Shown here: positions 36,163-45,585 of the stretch, piece by piece
How positions within the stretch are numbered: the stretch's first letter is position 1
Layout: each line of letters starts with the position of its first letter
Origin: Streptococcus suis 10581
GTDB taxonomy: Bacteria; Bacillota; Bacilli; Lactobacillales; Streptococcaceae
Direction: 5' to 3'
Assembly (NCBI GenBank): GCA_000440235.1
Contig: ALKQ01000017.1
Span: 1 to 64,000 of the forward strand
DNA length: 64,000 nucleotides
Program-made: the position numbers and the translations under genes
The notes under the pieces: model-generated
What the model was told of the DNA's origin: nothing
Seen by the model: only the letters and a program-made list of their open reading frames with translations
The model's database searches: none

Positions 36163-36334
36163 GCAAATGCGATTTTTTCAGCAGTTTTGCAGAGAGTTCT
36201 GAAAAAATCTTTGAAATTTTCTTGGTTCCAATCATACAAATATATATAGTTTTCATATATGTTTATTATGTCTATTTATACTCATTGAATGATTGGTAAC
36301 TATTGCCTTTTATTTAGACTTTTATAGTCAATAA

Positions 36335-36361
36335 AAAATCCCGACCTTATAAGCCGAGATT
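36335..36361 (-). terminator. Terminator of the ser/ogt/arsC-like operon
   Basis: Minus strand AAATCTCG and CGGGATTT pair around the arsC-like stop codon, followed by TTTTTATT. Confidence 0.75.
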
Positions 36362-36700
36362 TTCATATTTTGTGCGATAGCCAATCTGTAAGATTTTTCC
36401 ATCTTGAATCAAGAGAGGACGTTTAATCAGCATACCATCATTAGCTAATAAGTCTAATGCTTGATCCACCGTCAAACTGTCAAATTTATCCTTCAGACCA
36501 AGTTCGCGGTAACTATTTCCTGAAGTATTAAAATACTTTTTCAATTCAAGACCTGTTGCTTCCATCCAAGCTTTTAGCTCTTCAGCACTAGGCGGTGTTG
36601 ACTTAATGTCAATAGCTTCAAATTCCAAGCCCAAACTATTCAGCTCTGCTTTTGCTGCCCGACAAGTCGAACATTTAGGATATTCATAAAATAAGATCAT
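36347..36700 (-). CDS. ArsC/Spx-family thioredoxin-like protein
   Basis: A 117-residue protein with the ArsC/Spx fold. The N-terminal YEYPKCSTCRAAKAEL holds a CxxC pair (Cys near positions 10 and 13). LIKRPLLI near residue 93 is the family's cis-proline loop. It belongs to the YffB/arsenate reductase-like branch; the lone KRPLL and absence of nearby ars genes argue against a dedicated arsenate reductase. Overlaps ogt by 4 nt and is last in the serC-serA transcription unit. Confidence 0.85.
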   Translation of the reverse strand: MILFYEYPKCSTCRAAKAELNSLGLEFEAIDIKSTPPSAEELKAWMEATGLELKKYFNTSGNSYRELGLKDKFDSLTVDQALDLLANDGMLIKRPLLIQDGKILQIGYRTKYENLGL

Positions 36701-37191
36701 TTCTTCACCTCAAATCTCGGATTTTCATGTTGCAAGAGCCAGATTTTCTTGTCCAGTCCACCTGCATAACCTGTCAACTGTCCTTTCTGATTGAGAACTC
36801 GGTGACAAGGAACAATAATAGAATAAGGATTACGCCCAACTGCACCTCCTACTGCCTGACCAGAACGAAGGCCCAGTTGCTGGGCAAGTTGCCCATAGCT
36901 AGTCGTCTGACCATGAGGGATTTCTTTCAATAAAGCCCAGACTTTTTCCTGAAATTCAGTCCCAATAGCTTCAAGAGGCAGGCTAGTAAAATCCACATCT
37001 TGACCTGAAAAATAAGCATCCAGCAAGAGACTGGTCTGGTCTAAAATAGGGTGCGAGCCTAGAACTGGTTCTTCAGTTAGTCCTCGTTCAAAATACTTTT
37101 GGTCCTCAAACCAGGCACCTCGCATGCCCCTATCACTAGCAACAAGGGACATAGGCCCAAGTGGACTTTGATAGATCGTTTTCACATACAT
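36697..37191 (-). CDS. ogt: Methylated-DNA-protein cysteine methyltransferase
   Basis: A 164-residue DNA repair protein that removes alkyl groups from O6-methylguanine to its own cysteine. The active-site motif IVPCHRVL is near residue 125, preceded by GLRSGQAVGGAVGRNP, the DNA-recognition helix. N-terminal MYVKTIYQSPLGPMSLVASD is the usual beginning. The ATG at 37191 is 1 nt after the serA stop (TAGTATG), so translation is coupled; a longer frame into serA is not needed. Confidence 0.93.
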   Translation of the reverse strand: MYVKTIYQSPLGPMSLVASDRGMRGAWFEDQKYFERGLTEEPVLGSHPILDQTSLLLDAYFSGQDVDFTSLPLEAIGTEFQEKVWALLKEIPHGQTTSYGQLAQQLGLRSGQAVGGAVGRNPYSIIVPCHRVLNQKGQLTGYAGGLDKKIWLLQHENPRFEVKK

Positions 37192-37192
37192 A

Positions 37193-38374
37193 CTAGTTTT
37201 TATTTTGGATAACACGAACCTTGACAATCGCATCGGTCGCTTCAAAGTTAGCAACCAACTGCTCAATTTTCACTTTATCCGCTTCATCCAAGTCTAACAA
37301 GGTATAAGCATAGTCACCTTTTGACTTGTTGATAATATTGTCAATGTTGATGCCCAATTCAGACACGGCTGTGGTGATTTTTGCCACCATGTTTGGAATG
37401 TTTTTGTTGATGAGAGTAATCCGATAGGGAGCATCCAAGAACTGTTTGACATTTGGGAAGTTAACTGAGTTGATGATTTCACCTGTCTCCATAAAACGGC
37501 GAATGGTCTGACCAGCCGCAATGGCACAGTTAAGCTCCGCTTCTTCTGTTGACCCACCAACGTGCGGGAAGACAATAATGTTGTCTTTGTTGAGCACTTC
37601 TTCTGTTCCGAAGTCAGTGATGTAGTTCTTGATAACTCCTGCTTCGATAGCTTCAAACAGGTCAGCGTTATTGACCAACTCACCACGGGCGAAGTTAATC
37701 AAAGTCGTTCCTTTCTTCATTTGACCAAAACTGTCCGCATTGAACAAATCACGGGTCTTGTCTGTCAAGGGAACATGGACTGTGATATAGTCAGCATTAG
37801 CAAAAATTTCTTTCAAATCATCTACCCGTTTGACATGGCTAGAAATCGTCCAGGCTGTTTCAACTGACACATAAGGATCATAACCAAGCACATTCATGCC
37901 CAGACGGCGAGCGTCGTTGGCAATACGAGCACCGATAGCACCAAGTCCAATGACACCAAGAGTTTTACCAGAAATTTCAGTCCCTGCAAACTGCTTCTTA
38001 CCTGCTTCAACCTGCTTAGGTACATCATCTCCTGACAATGTATTTGCCCAAGCTGTCGCTCCGATATAGTCACGGGCAGACAATAGGATAGAGGCAAGCA
38101 CCGCTTCTTTTACGGCATTGGCATTGGCTCCTGGAGTATTGAAAACAACAATTCCCTTCTCAGTCGCTTCCTCAATAGGAATATTGTTGGTCCCAGCACC
38201 TGCACGAGCAATGGCTTTCAAATTTTCAGGAAAATCAAAACCATGCAAGTTTTCAGAACGGATGATAAAGGCATCTGGATTGGCCGCATGGTCTCCATCA
38301 ATCTGGAATTTATTGCCTAATTCCTTAAGACCAATTTGATTGATATTGTTAAAAGTACGTACGCTATATACCAT
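37193..38374 (-). CDS. serA: D-3-phosphoglycerate dehydrogenase (SerA)
   Basis: A 393-residue NAD-dependent dehydrogenase catalysing the first step of serine synthesis from 3-phosphoglycerate. The Rossmann motif GLGAIGARIANDARRLGMNV lies near residue 145, the substrate/catalytic stretch NFARGELVN near 225 and FPHVGGSTEEAE with catalytic His near 270. The C-terminal ACT domain is at about 320-393 (NMVAKITTAVSELGINIDNI), a serine-sensing module. Ribosome site AGG is weak. A hairpin repeat stands 16 nt before its start, separating it from serC and the GNAT gene. Short length is the Gram-positive form. Confidence 0.94.
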   Translation of the reverse strand: MVYSVRTFNNINQIGLKELGNKFQIDGDHAANPDAFIIRSENLHGFDFPENLKAIARAGAGTNNIPIEEATEKGIVVFNTPGANANAVKEAVLASILLSARDYIGATAWANTLSGDDVPKQVEAGKKQFAGTEISGKTLGVIGLGAIGARIANDARRLGMNVLGYDPYVSVETAWTISSHVKRVDDLKEIFANADYITVHVPLTDKTRDLFNADSFGQMKKGTTLINFARGELVNNADLFEAIEAGVIKNYITDFGTEEVLNKDNIIVFPHVGGSTEEAELNCAIAAGQTIRRFMETGEIINSVNFPNVKQFLDAPYRITLINKNIPNMVAKITTAVSELGINIDNIINKSKGDYAYTLLDLDEADKVKIEQLVANFEATDAIVKVRVIQNKN

Positions 38375-38388
38375 TATTTTTACCTAAA

Positions 38389-38703
38389 AAGGGGAGTGGG
38401 AAAGAACTCACCTAACTACAGAAGAGTTCGTCTCACTTCCAAATCGTAGGTTCGGGCTAAAATAGTCCACTGGACTATTTTAGTCCCACCCCCACACAGC
38501 TCCAGCAGTCAGAGTAGTGACTGTTGGAGGTTGGAAATAAGGCGAACTCAGTTCGTATCCGTCGTAAAGGTCAGATTTGGAGTATAAAATACGAACTGCT
38601 GAGATTTGCTTCGCAAATCTTATCTCCAACCTTTAACAGTCCACTGGACTGTTAAACCCAATCAACCACTGTGCTGAGATGTTGACTCGAACCTTGAGAA
38701 GTA
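38389..38703. repeat. Hairpin-rich intergenic repeat in front of serA
   Basis: The 368-nt gap between the GNAT gene and serA is mostly one repeat. Outer blocks match the element at 23805-23947: GGAGTGGGAAAGAACTCA, GAGTTCGTCT, CAGATTTGGAGT, CAATCAACCACTG and the closing CTTGAGAAG. Extra hairpins inside: CTAAAATAGTCC-ACT-GGACTATTTTAG (38457-38483, 12 bp perfect), AGATTTGC-TTC-GCAAATCT (38602-38620), TTTAACAGTCC-ACT-GGACTGTTAAA (38632-38656, 11 bp perfect) and CGAACT-C-AGTTCG (about 38542-38555). If serA is read through from serC, all this lies in the mRNA just before the serA start. Confidence 0.85.
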
Positions 38704-38742
38704 GTAATGAGCTGTTGCCTCGTCCCTTTGCTTTCGTTTTTT

Positions 38743-39300
38743 TTAGTTATTCCCAAGCAACCAACGGTCGTCTTCACTGATTTCCTGGTAAAGACTCCGC
38801 TCGCTCTTATGCTTGATTTTTTGATAGGCTAGACGTTCTCCATCTATTGGGACTTTACCACAATAGACATAGCCCAATTTTTTTAGAATGTGCTGCATTG
38901 TCTTATTCTGCTCGTGGGTATCACAGCGGAAATCCGGTCCTTTTTGACCTTCAATTAAACCTTGCAAAAAAGTTTGTATGATTCCTTGACCACGAAATTC
39001 GTCAGCTGCTGCAATTCTATGAAATGTTGTATATACAGGATGATTGTGCTGCCATTTTCCTTCATATATGGCCTCATATTCTGCTTCTTGACCACGATGA
39101 ACGGCGGCATAAGCTGCCACCTTACCGTCAACTAGACCAACGTAACCTCTGCCAGAAAGAATGTCATCAAAGATATCCTCTTTATTTGGATACTCTCCCT
39201 GCCATTGATTGATACCGGAGGTTGCTAGAAATGCACGAGCATCTTCAAGAATATTGACAATAGCCTCCATCTCATTTGGATGTGCTAATCTAATTTCCAT
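38743..39300 (-). CDS. GNAT-family N-acetyltransferase
   Basis: A 185-residue acetyltransferase of unknown substrate. N-terminal EIRLAHPNEMEAIVNILEDAR is the typical first strand and helix. Motif A appears as FHRIAAADEFRGQGIIQTFLQGLIE (acetyl-CoA binding, R-G-Q-G-I), then CDTHEQNKTMQHILKKLGYVYCG. The start ATG coincides with the end of serC (1-base overlap), so the two are coupled. It is conserved beside serC in streptococci by memory. Confidence 0.88.
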   Translation of the reverse strand: MEIRLAHPNEMEAIVNILEDARAFLATSGINQWQGEYPNKEDIFDDILSGRGYVGLVDGKVAAYAAVHRGQEAEYEAIYEGKWQHNHPVYTTFHRIAAADEFRGQGIIQTFLQGLIEGQKGPDFRCDTHEQNKTMQHILKKLGYVYCGKVPIDGERLAYQKIKHKSERSLYQEISEDDRWLLGNN

Positions 39301-40391
39301 TAAACATTCTCCGCTGCAAATTTTTTCATGAATTCAATTAATTCAACCACACCTTGACGTGGGAAAGCATTATAGAGCGACGCCCGCATCCCACCTACTG
39401 AACGGTGACCTTTGATGTTTTTAAAACCAGCTACTGTTGCTTCTTTGACAAATTTAGCATCCAATTCCTCGCTTGGTGAGACAAAAGGAATGTTCGCTAC
39501 TGAACGCTCTTCTTTTTTACGAACAGGGTTTGTATAGAAATTAGACTGATCGATATAGTCATAAAGCAAACCAGATTTTTCACGGTTGATTTTCTCCATC
39601 TCATCAACACTACCAATTTCTTTTACCCATTCAAAGACGAGTTTAGAAATATAGATAGAATAAGCTGGTGGCGTATTATAAAGAGAGTCATTTTCTGCTT
39701 GAATACGGTAGTCCAACATGCTTGAAAGCATTGGTTGATCATTGAGGAAGTCCTCACGAACAATCACCACCGTCACACCAGCAGGACCAATATTTTTCTG
39801 TGCACCTGCATAAATCATGGCAAAGTCTTCTACATTGTAGCGAGCCGCCAAGATGTTTGAAGACATGTCGGCAATGACTGGCACGCCATTGGTATCAGGA
39901 ATATCATAAACTGCTGTTCCTTCAATAGTGTTATTTGTTGTCAAATGCACGTAGGCAGCAGTCGGATCAATATCATTTTTATCGAAGGTTGGCAATTCTG
40001 CATAGGTGATATCTTCTGTAGAGCCAAGCAAGATTGGTTCAAAGTCAATTGTTTTAGACAGCTTCACAGCCTCAGTATAGGCTTTTTTACCCCATGAGCC
40101 ACCGACAAGATAGTAGGCTTTTTTACCTTGGGCAAAGTTGAGAGGAATCATGGTAAATTCCAAAGATGCTCCACCTTGTAAGAACAACACCTTGTAGTTA
40201 TCTGGAATGGCCATCAATTCACGCAGGGTCGATTCAGCACCTTTAATAATATCATCGAAGTCCTTGGAGCGATGGGACATCTCCAAAACACTCATTCCCG
40301 AACCATTGTAGTCCAAGAATTCAGCTTGAGCACGTTCAAGTACTGGTTTTGGCAAAACTGCAGGACCTGCAGAGAAGTTGTAGATTGTCAT
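39300..40391 (-). CDS. serC: Phosphoserine aminotransferase (SerC)
   Basis: A 363-residue PLP enzyme converting 3-phosphohydroxypyruvate to phosphoserine. The N-terminus [19 protein letters not shown] is diagnostic. Schiff-base lysine lies in [18 protein letters not shown] near residue 195. C-terminal [12 protein letters not shown] binds substrate phosphate. Length is normal. GGAGGGA precedes the ATG. It heads the serine cluster serC, GNAT, serA, ogt, arsC-like. Confidence 0.97.
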   Translation of the reverse strand: MTIYNFSAGPAVLPKPVLERAQAEFLDYNGSGMSVLEMSHRSKDFDDIIKGAESTLRELMAIPDNYKVLFLQGGASLEFTMIPLNFAQGKKAYYLVGGSWGKKAYTEAVKLSKTIDFEPILLGSTEDITYAELPTFDKNDIDPTAAYVHLTTNNTIEGTAVYDIPDTNGVPVIADMSSNILAARYNVEDFAMIYAGAQKNIGPAGVTVVIVREDFLNDQPMLSSMLDYRIQAENDSLYNTPPAYSIYISKLVFEWVKEIGSVDEMEKINREKSGLLYDYIDQSNFYTNPVRKKEERSVANIPFVSPSEELDAKFVKEATVAGFKNIKGHRSVGGMRASLYNAFPRQGVVELIEFMKKFAAENV

Positions 40392-40419
40392 AAAATCCCT
40401 CCATTAAGTTAGTCTGTTC

Positions 40420-40428
40420 ATTATATCA
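40420..40428 (-). promoter_or_regulatory. Likely serC promoter (extended -10)
   Basis: Minus strand TGATATAAT, 29 nt before the serC ATG. No consensus -35 at 17 nt. Confidence 0.55.
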
Positions 40429-40500
40429 CAAATATTCAGACAATTCCATAAAATATGCTGAGTTCTCAGAAAAGGTACGGAAAATACCTAAAAACAAAAA

Positions 40501-40520
40501 GACCAAGCATTAGCCTAGTC
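40501..40520 (-). terminator. Terminator of the tmk-holB-yabA-rsmI operon
   Basis: Minus strand GACTAGGC-TAAT-GCTTGGTC followed by TTTTTGTTTTT; the loop contains the rsmI stop codon. Confidence 0.8.
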
Positions 40521-41373
40521 CATGATATATATCGTATACTTCTTGTTTTTTGAGTTGGTAGCGTTTGGCCACTTCTTTGATAGCCTGATTAGGTTTTATG
40601 CCACTTGCAATTTCCCTTTCTACCTCAGCCTTCAAGTCCACTTCGTCAGCAGAAGGATAGACTTCCTCACCGGCACCCTCGACAATAATCAAGCATTCTC
40701 CCTTAAGTGGATTTTCTTCCAAATACTCTAGTAATTCGGAAATGCTTCCTCTCTGGTATTCTTCGTATAACTTGGTCAATTCTCGAACAACCGTTACCTG
40801 ACGATCACCATAAACTGTCAACATATTTTCTAAGGTATCTGCCACACGATATGGAGATTCATAGAAAATCTGCGTCTCAGGATAGGTCTTTTTTTCTTGG
40901 AAAAATTCTTTTTGCTGCCCCGATTTTCTCGGTAAAAATCCATAAAAAATATGTGGCTGGGGTGCCAAACCAGATGCAATCAAGGCTGTAATTCCCGCCG
41001 ATGCTCCTGGAAGTGCTACAACAGGAATATCTTCCGCAATCGCTGCCCCTACCAGGTCATGACCAGGATCCGAAATGGAAGGCAAGCCTGCATCAGAAAC
41101 TTGCGCAATGGACTGACCAGATTTGAGCCAATCAATCAAAACTGGAATTTTTTCATGGGCATTGTGTTCATGAAAGGATATTTGCTTGGTTTCTACTTCA
41201 AAATGTTTGAGTAGAAGGCCTGTATTTCTCGTATCTTCCGCTGCAATTATATCCACTTCTTTCAAAATCTGAACAGCTCGGAATGTCATATCCTGTAAGT
41301 TTCCAATAGGCGTTGGCACCAGATATAAAGTCCCAAAACTCGTCTGTCCCTTAAATGATTTTTGTACTTTCAT
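40510..41373 (-). CDS. rsmI: 16S rRNA (cytidine-1402 2'-O)-methyltransferase RsmI
   Basis: A 287-residue tetrapyrrole-methylase-fold enzyme that methylates C1402 in the ribosome P site. Hallmarks: LYLVPTPIGNLQDMTFRA near the start, AEDTRNTGLLLKHF, SDAGLPSISDPGHDLV, and VALPGASAGITALIASGL with FYGFLPRKSGQ. It starts 1 nt after yabA and closes the tmk-holB-yabA-rsmI unit, the standard Firmicute order. Confidence 0.96.
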   Translation of the reverse strand: MKVQKSFKGQTSFGTLYLVPTPIGNLQDMTFRAVQILKEVDIIAAEDTRNTGLLLKHFEVETKQISFHEHNAHEKIPVLIDWLKSGQSIAQVSDAGLPSISDPGHDLVGAAIAEDIPVVALPGASAGITALIASGLAPQPHIFYGFLPRKSGQQKEFFQEKKTYPETQIFYESPYRVADTLENMLTVYGDRQVTVVRELTKLYEEYQRGSISELLEYLEENPLKGECLIIVEGAGEEVYPSADEVDLKAEVEREIASGIKPNQAIKEVAKRYQLKKQEVYDIYHGLG

Positions 41374-41374
41374 C

Positions 41375-41692
41375 CTAATCTCGATTCAATAATTCTACAC
41401 AGAACATACAAGGTTCATCATTATCCCTACGTTGACCATAAGAGAAGGTACAAATATGGAAACCATCTTCGTAAATATTCTCCAAATTCTCCTTACCAAA
41501 GTTGGAAGATTTATGGCCTGTCTTATCATCTTTTTCCAAACGTTCGCGCAACTTGGAATTTTCCAAGCGGAGGGTCGTATTTTCATCAATAACTCCCTGT
41601 AAATGCTTTTTGATAGCATCTACTTCTGCCAACGTGGTTAGAAGATTCTGCGAAAAATCATCTAGGGCATCAAAAATTTCTTTTTTATCCAT
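41375..41692 (-). CDS. yabA: Replication initiation control protein YabA
   Basis: A 105-residue regulator that binds DnaA and the sliding clamp to restrain initiation. An N-terminal leucine-zipper-like helix ([21 protein letters not shown]...) drives tetramers. The C-terminal zinc site has H in [15 protein letters not shown] and the pair CMFC. Located between holB and rsmI, as in Bacillus and streptococci. Confidence 0.95.
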   Translation of the reverse strand: MDKKEIFDALDDFSQNLLTTLAEVDAIKKHLQGVIDENTTLRLENSKLRERLEKDDKTGHKSSNFGKENLENIYEDGFHICTFSYGQRRDNDEPCMFCVELLNRD

Positions 41693-41711
41693 TATCTCCC
41701 TTTCTTTTATT

Positions 41712-42596
41712 TTACAGAGTTATATACTCTAGACTATTTTGTAGACTTACGTTTGCCTGCCACATCTTCTTAGCCTTAAGAACAGCATCCATTTTTTCAC
41801 GTACATTTGCCGACTCCATCATTTTCTCAGATAATATCAGACTCAGAAGGTCAAACAAACGCCCCTGCTCAGCTTTTTCCACAGCTAAAGACACTAGGAT
41901 TCCAACTTGCAAATAAGCACGTGTAGGCTCCACCAAGAGCAAGTCTGTAAATTTCTTTGCCTGTCCCATCAAATCTAAAAAGTTTTTATTTTCTGCTAAC
42001 TTTTTCGCTTCTTCTTGACTTGAAACCAATTGAGCTAAGAGATTCGCTTGTGTTTTTAACAAGCCCTCCTCTTCTAACATTCGCTCCATGGCCGGAATAT
42101 TTTTAGGAAAACCTATAATCTGTGTCCGACTCTTGATAGTAGGAAGGACAGCTTCTTCCTGATTGGTCAATAAGAAGATATGAATGGCTGACTGAGGTTC
42201 TTCAATCACTTTTAGCAAAGAGTTGGCTGCGTTAGCATGCATCTTCTCAGCATCACGAATAATGAAAACCTGCTTATTGGATTCAAATCCAGATTGTGAA
42301 AAATTCTTAACTAATTCACGTATCGTGTCTGTTTTGATAACATTTCCCTGCGGTGCAATAACAGTAAGATCTGAAAACTCATTTGCTTCAATTAGGCGAC
42401 AAGACCGACACTTCTGACAAGGAAGGACGCCTTCTTTCTCCTGACAAAATAACGATTGACTGAGAAAAATTGCCATATCAAAACTAGCAAAGTCACCTGA
42501 AAATAGATAGGCATGCGCCAAACGTCTCTGCTCTAAAATTGTCACAAAACGTTGAAATACATTGGGTTGTAAGTTTCTAAGTTCTTCAATCTTCAT
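41712..42596 (-). CDS. holB: DNA polymerase III subunit delta' (HolB)
   Basis: A 294-residue clamp-loader subunit. [26 protein letters not shown] contains a degenerate P-loop, as expected for delta'. A zinc module follows with [56 protein letters not shown] is the conserved core (cited here in one family phrase as [20 protein letters not shown]). Shorter than E. coli delta' in the C-terminal collar. It overlaps tmk by 4 nt. Confidence 0.94.
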   Translation of the reverse strand: MKIEELRNLQPNVFQRFVTILEQRRLAHAYLFSGDFASFDMAIFLSQSLFCQEKEGVLPCQKCRSCRLIEANEFSDLTVIAPQGNVIKTDTIRELVKNFSQSGFESNKQVFIIRDAEKMHANAANSLLKVIEEPQSAIHIFLLTNQEEAVLPTIKSRTQIIGFPKNIPAMERMLEEEGLLKTQANLLAQLVSSQEEAKKLAENKNFLDLMGQAKKFTDLLLVEPTRAYLQVGILVSLAVEKAEQGRLFDLLSLILSEKMMESANVREKMDAVLKAKKMWQANVSLQNSLEYITL

Positions 42597-43231
42597 GTTC
42601 TTTCTGCAAACCGTTTCTTAATGACCGCCAGAGCATCTGCAACAACAGCCTCTAGTGGCTGACTGGCATCAATCTTTACAAACCGCTCTGGTTCCTGCTC
42701 TAAAATACTAAGATAGCCTTGACGCACCCGTCTATGCATATCTGCTTTTTCCATATCCAAGCGATCCACATCACGGTCAGCATTGCGGGCAATTCGAGCC
42801 AGCCCCTCCTCTGTATCAATATCAAAATAGAGGGTTAAATCTGGTTTTAAACCATCTGTTGCAAACTGGTTGAGCCAATGAATGTCATCTATATCCAAAC
42901 CCCGTCCAAATCCTTGATAGGCAATAGAGGAATCGATAAAACGATCAATCAATAGCAATTTCCCCTGTGCCAAGGGTGGAAGAATCTTCTCTTTCAAATG
43001 CTGACGTCGTGCTGCAATGAACAATAACAGCTCCGTCTTATCATCCATCGCTGTATTGGCAGGATTGAGAATTATATTGCGAATTTCTTCTGCAATAGCC
43101 ACCCCACCTGGCTCTCTAGTTGTGACTACTTCTGGCCCCAATTCCTGCAAGGCTGGCAATAACTGTTGCAATACCGTCGTTTTCCCTGCCCCATCTGGAC
43201 CTTCAAATGTAATAAAAAAACCGTTTCTCAT
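42593..43231 (-). CDS. tmk: Thymidylate kinase
   Basis: A 212-residue kinase making dTDP from dTMP. P-loop [11 protein letters not shown] near residue 8; TTREPGG with the DR(E/Y)-like substrate loop; [19 protein letters not shown]; lid region near [12 protein letters not shown]. The ATG at 43231 has GAGGGA 4 nt upstream; the frame is open 10 codons more, without a ribosome site. First gene of the replication operon. Confidence 0.96.
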   Translation of the reverse strand: MRNGFFITFEGPDGAGKTTVLQQLLPALQELGPEVVTTREPGGVAIAEEIRNIILNPANTAMDDKTELLLFIAARRQHLKEKILPPLAQGKLLLIDRFIDSSIAYQGFGRGLDIDDIHWLNQFATDGLKPDLTLYFDIDTEEGLARIARNADRDVDRLDMEKADMHRRVRQGYLSILEQEPERFVKIDASQPLEAVVADALAVIKKRFAERT

Positions 43232-43405
43232 CTTTCCCTCGCTCTTAGTACCAGTATGCACAGTTCAGCACTTCACTTATGAAGACTGGTTCTTAGATAT
43301 TCATTCCATTTTACCAAAAATTAGCCAAAAAATCACTTGAAAATTGACTTGTTTTTAAGGAGAAAATCTTTTAAAATTGATATATACACATATTCGGAGG
43401 TGCTT

Positions 43406-44272
43406 ATGGTTCGTTTGAAAAATATTTTACTTATTTTGCTTGGTGCAGGGCTATTTGCCTTTGGGCTAAATTATTTAATCATGCCCAATCGTCTATTCGA
43501 GGGTGGCGCAACTGGATTGACGCTGATTATTTACTACCTTTTTCATATTCAACCTTGGATAATGAACATTGTGATTAATATTCCATTGTTCATCCTCGGG
43601 TGGAAAATACTCGGTAAGAAGACTCTCTATCTCAGTATCTTAGGAACCTTTAGCGTTACCTTTTGGTTGGCCATTTTTGAAAAAATCCATTTTTCAATCA
43701 ATCTACAACAAGATTTGATACTCGTTAGTATCCTTGGTGGGATTCTTATGGGACTAGGTTTAGGAACCATCTTCCGTGCTGGCGGAACGACTGGGGGAAG
43801 CGATATTATTGCTCGTATAGGTCATAAATTCCTACCTTACTCCATTGGACAAATCATTCTTGCAGTTGACATCCTCATCCTAACTCTGATTGTTATTGTT
43901 TTTAAAGACCTTCGTACCGTACTCTATACCTTAATGATGCTGACAATTGCTTCTAGAATGATTGATTTTGTTACAGAGGGCGGATATGGTAGCAAGGGTG
44001 TTATGATTGTTTCTCAAAAATCTGACCAATTGGCTCAGGCTATTGATTGTGAAATCGAGCGTGGTGTCACCTTTATCAAAGCACAAGGTTTCTACAGCAA
44101 AGCCGATGTCAACATGATTTACTCGGTCATATATAAGAGCCAACTCCAAGAGATGAAGGAGCTTATTCACCGCATTGACCCCCACGCATTTATCACCATT
44201 ACAGACGCACATGAAGTACTCGGTGAGGGATTTACTTTAGATCGAGATAAAAAACCAATAGAACGCCATTAA
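43406..44272 (+). CDS. YitT-family membrane protein with DUF2179 domain
   Basis: A 288-residue inner-membrane protein. Five or six spans lie in the first 190 residues (LLILLGAGLFAFGLNYLIMPN, FEGGATGLTLIIYYLF, GLGLGTIFRAGGTTGGSDIIARI). A cytosolic DUF2179 domain follows (GGYGSKGVMIVSQKSDQLAQAI, ERGVTFIKAQGFYS, DPHAFITITDAHEVLGEGF). The ATG at 43406 has CGGAGG 6 nt upstream; the longer frame lacks a site. The transport role of the family is unproven. Confidence 0.9.
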   Translation: MVRLKNILLILLGAGLFAFGLNYLIMPNRLFEGGATGLTLIIYYLFHIQPWIMNIVINIPLFILGWKILGKKTLYLSILGTFSVTFWLAIFEKIHFSINLQQDLILVSILGGILMGLGLGTIFRAGGTTGGSDIIARIGHKFLPYSIGQIILAVDILILTLIVIVFKDLRTVLYTLMMLTIASRMIDFVTEGGYGSKGVMIVSQKSDQLAQAIDCEIERGVTFIKAQGFYSKADVNMIYSVIYKSQLQEMKELIHRIDPHAFITITDAHEVLGEGFTLDRDKKPIERH

Positions 44273-44275
44273 ACA

Positions 44276-44303
44276 AACCTGCAGTTTCGCTGAACTGCAG
44301 GTT
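44276..44303. terminator. Bidirectional terminator
   Basis: AACCTGCAGTT and AACTGCAGGTT form an 11-bp perfect stem around TCGCTG, between the convergent YitT and TelA genes; TTTTAT follows on the plus strand and TTTGTTTAAT on the minus strand. Confidence 0.88.
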
Positions 44304-44308
44304 TTATA

Positions 44309-45580
44309 TTATTGATTGGTTTCAAGTGGTTGCTCTGCCTCAGACTGTGCTTCTTTGCCTTGCTCCAGCAAAGCAGCAATGATTTTTTGATCGCGTAGCT
44401 TAACAGAATCATTGATAGTCTCTGCTGACCGTACAATAGCTGCTTCCAACTCCCGACGTTTCTGACGCCCTTCATCTATAGCTGCAATAATGCCATTATT
44501 TTGGGCAACCAAACTTTCTGCCAATTTGGTAACAGATGCTACTGAAAGGGTCGGATTCTGAGCTGTGCGTTCCATCATCGGGATGGCTTCTTTTGATGTA
44601 TCCGCAAGCATTTGAAGGGCAGCATTATTAGCATTGACAATCGCATCTGCCGTCTGGCTAGACTTGATAGATTGTTGTAAGATGCCCAACTGTGCAATGG
44701 ACAATTTCATTGTTGGAATAGTATTGCGACGTAACATCCCAAGGCGCTGTTTCATATCCGAAGAAACCTTGACCAGATTACGCATCTGCGGTGTCGTTGT
44801 CCACGCGACATACAAGCGACTCATATACTCAGAATGTTGTTGTTCGAGGATATTAGCAACCTCTGTTACACGTGCCAACTTCTCAGAAGCTACTTGATAA
44901 TCTACCGTAGTTGGTTGCAGACCTGCCAAGCGTTCTTGCTCTGCTTTTGCTCGCTGGGCAGCCTCTTGACCAGTCGCTTCAATAAAGGCGATGACCCCCA
45001 CCAAATTCTCGATAGACTTGGTATTATTTTCAATCAAAAGCTCTGCAGAAACAATATTGCGCGCCAACACCTCTTCCTGCTTGACCACACTGGCTGCCAT
45101 GCTATCCATTTTCTTTTCAATGGTCTGCGAATCAAAATAAAATTCCTGCAAATCATTTTTGGTCTGCTTGAACAGGCGTTGGAAGAAACCTGGTTTCTTT
45201 TCTAATTCAGCAGTTGTGGAAATGTCCTTATACTTAGCCACAAAACCATTCAATTCACGGTTGGTATTGGCCAAAAGCTCATCCACCTGTGGAATTTCAA
45301 TCTTCTTCTGTTCTGACAAAATGTGATTGACCGTGGCATTTACTTCTTCTACCGCTTCCTTACCAAAATCCAAGAGGGCATTTTGATTAGCTAAGAAATT
45401 ATCCACTAATTGGGGAGCCTTGGCACGAATACCTGTTTGTTGTTCCGGTGTCAACTGTGCCAAGAAAGACACTTTCGAATTATCTCCAGTCGGAGTCGCT
45501 TGAATAAGCTCTGTTGTCTTATCTTTGGTTGATAAACTATTATTAGCAATCTGATCAATATCGAAATTAAATCCTGACAT
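44309..45580 (-). CDS. TelA-family protein (toxic anion resistance)
   Basis: A 423-residue mostly helical cytosolic protein of the TelA/KlaA family, named after tellurite resistance but in most Firmicutes of uncertain role. Family phrases: PGFFQRLFKQTKNDLQEF near residue 125, RNIVSAELLIENN, WTTTPQMRNLVKVSSDMKQRL and NTIPTMKLSIAQLGILQQ. It begins 5 nt after the XpaC-like gene, the usual partner. Links to envelope stress are inferred from family context. Confidence 0.92.
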   Translation of the reverse strand: MSGFNFDIDQIANNSLSTKDKTTELIQATPTGDNSKVSFLAQLTPEQQTGIRAKAPQLVDNFLANQNALLDFGKEAVEEVNATVNHILSEQKKIEIPQVDELLANTNRELNGFVAKYKDISTTAELEKKPGFFQRLFKQTKNDLQEFYFDSQTIEKKMDSMAASVVKQEEVLARNIVSAELLIENNTKSIENLVGVIAFIEATGQEAAQRAKAEQERLAGLQPTTVDYQVASEKLARVTEVANILEQQHSEYMSRLYVAWTTTPQMRNLVKVSSDMKQRLGMLRRNTIPTMKLSIAQLGILQQSIKSSQTADAIVNANNAALQMLADTSKEAIPMMERTAQNPTLSVASVTKLAESLVAQNNGIIAAIDEGRQKRRELEAAIVRSAETINDSVKLRDQKIIAALLEQGKEAQSEAEQPLETNQ

Positions 45581-45585
45581 CTTCT

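Noticed and set aside
36347..36700. Dedicated arsenate reductase of an ars operon
   Set aside because: The CxxC at the N-terminus and the cis-proline loop fit the broader ArsC/Spx fold, and no arsR, arsB or similar gene is nearby.
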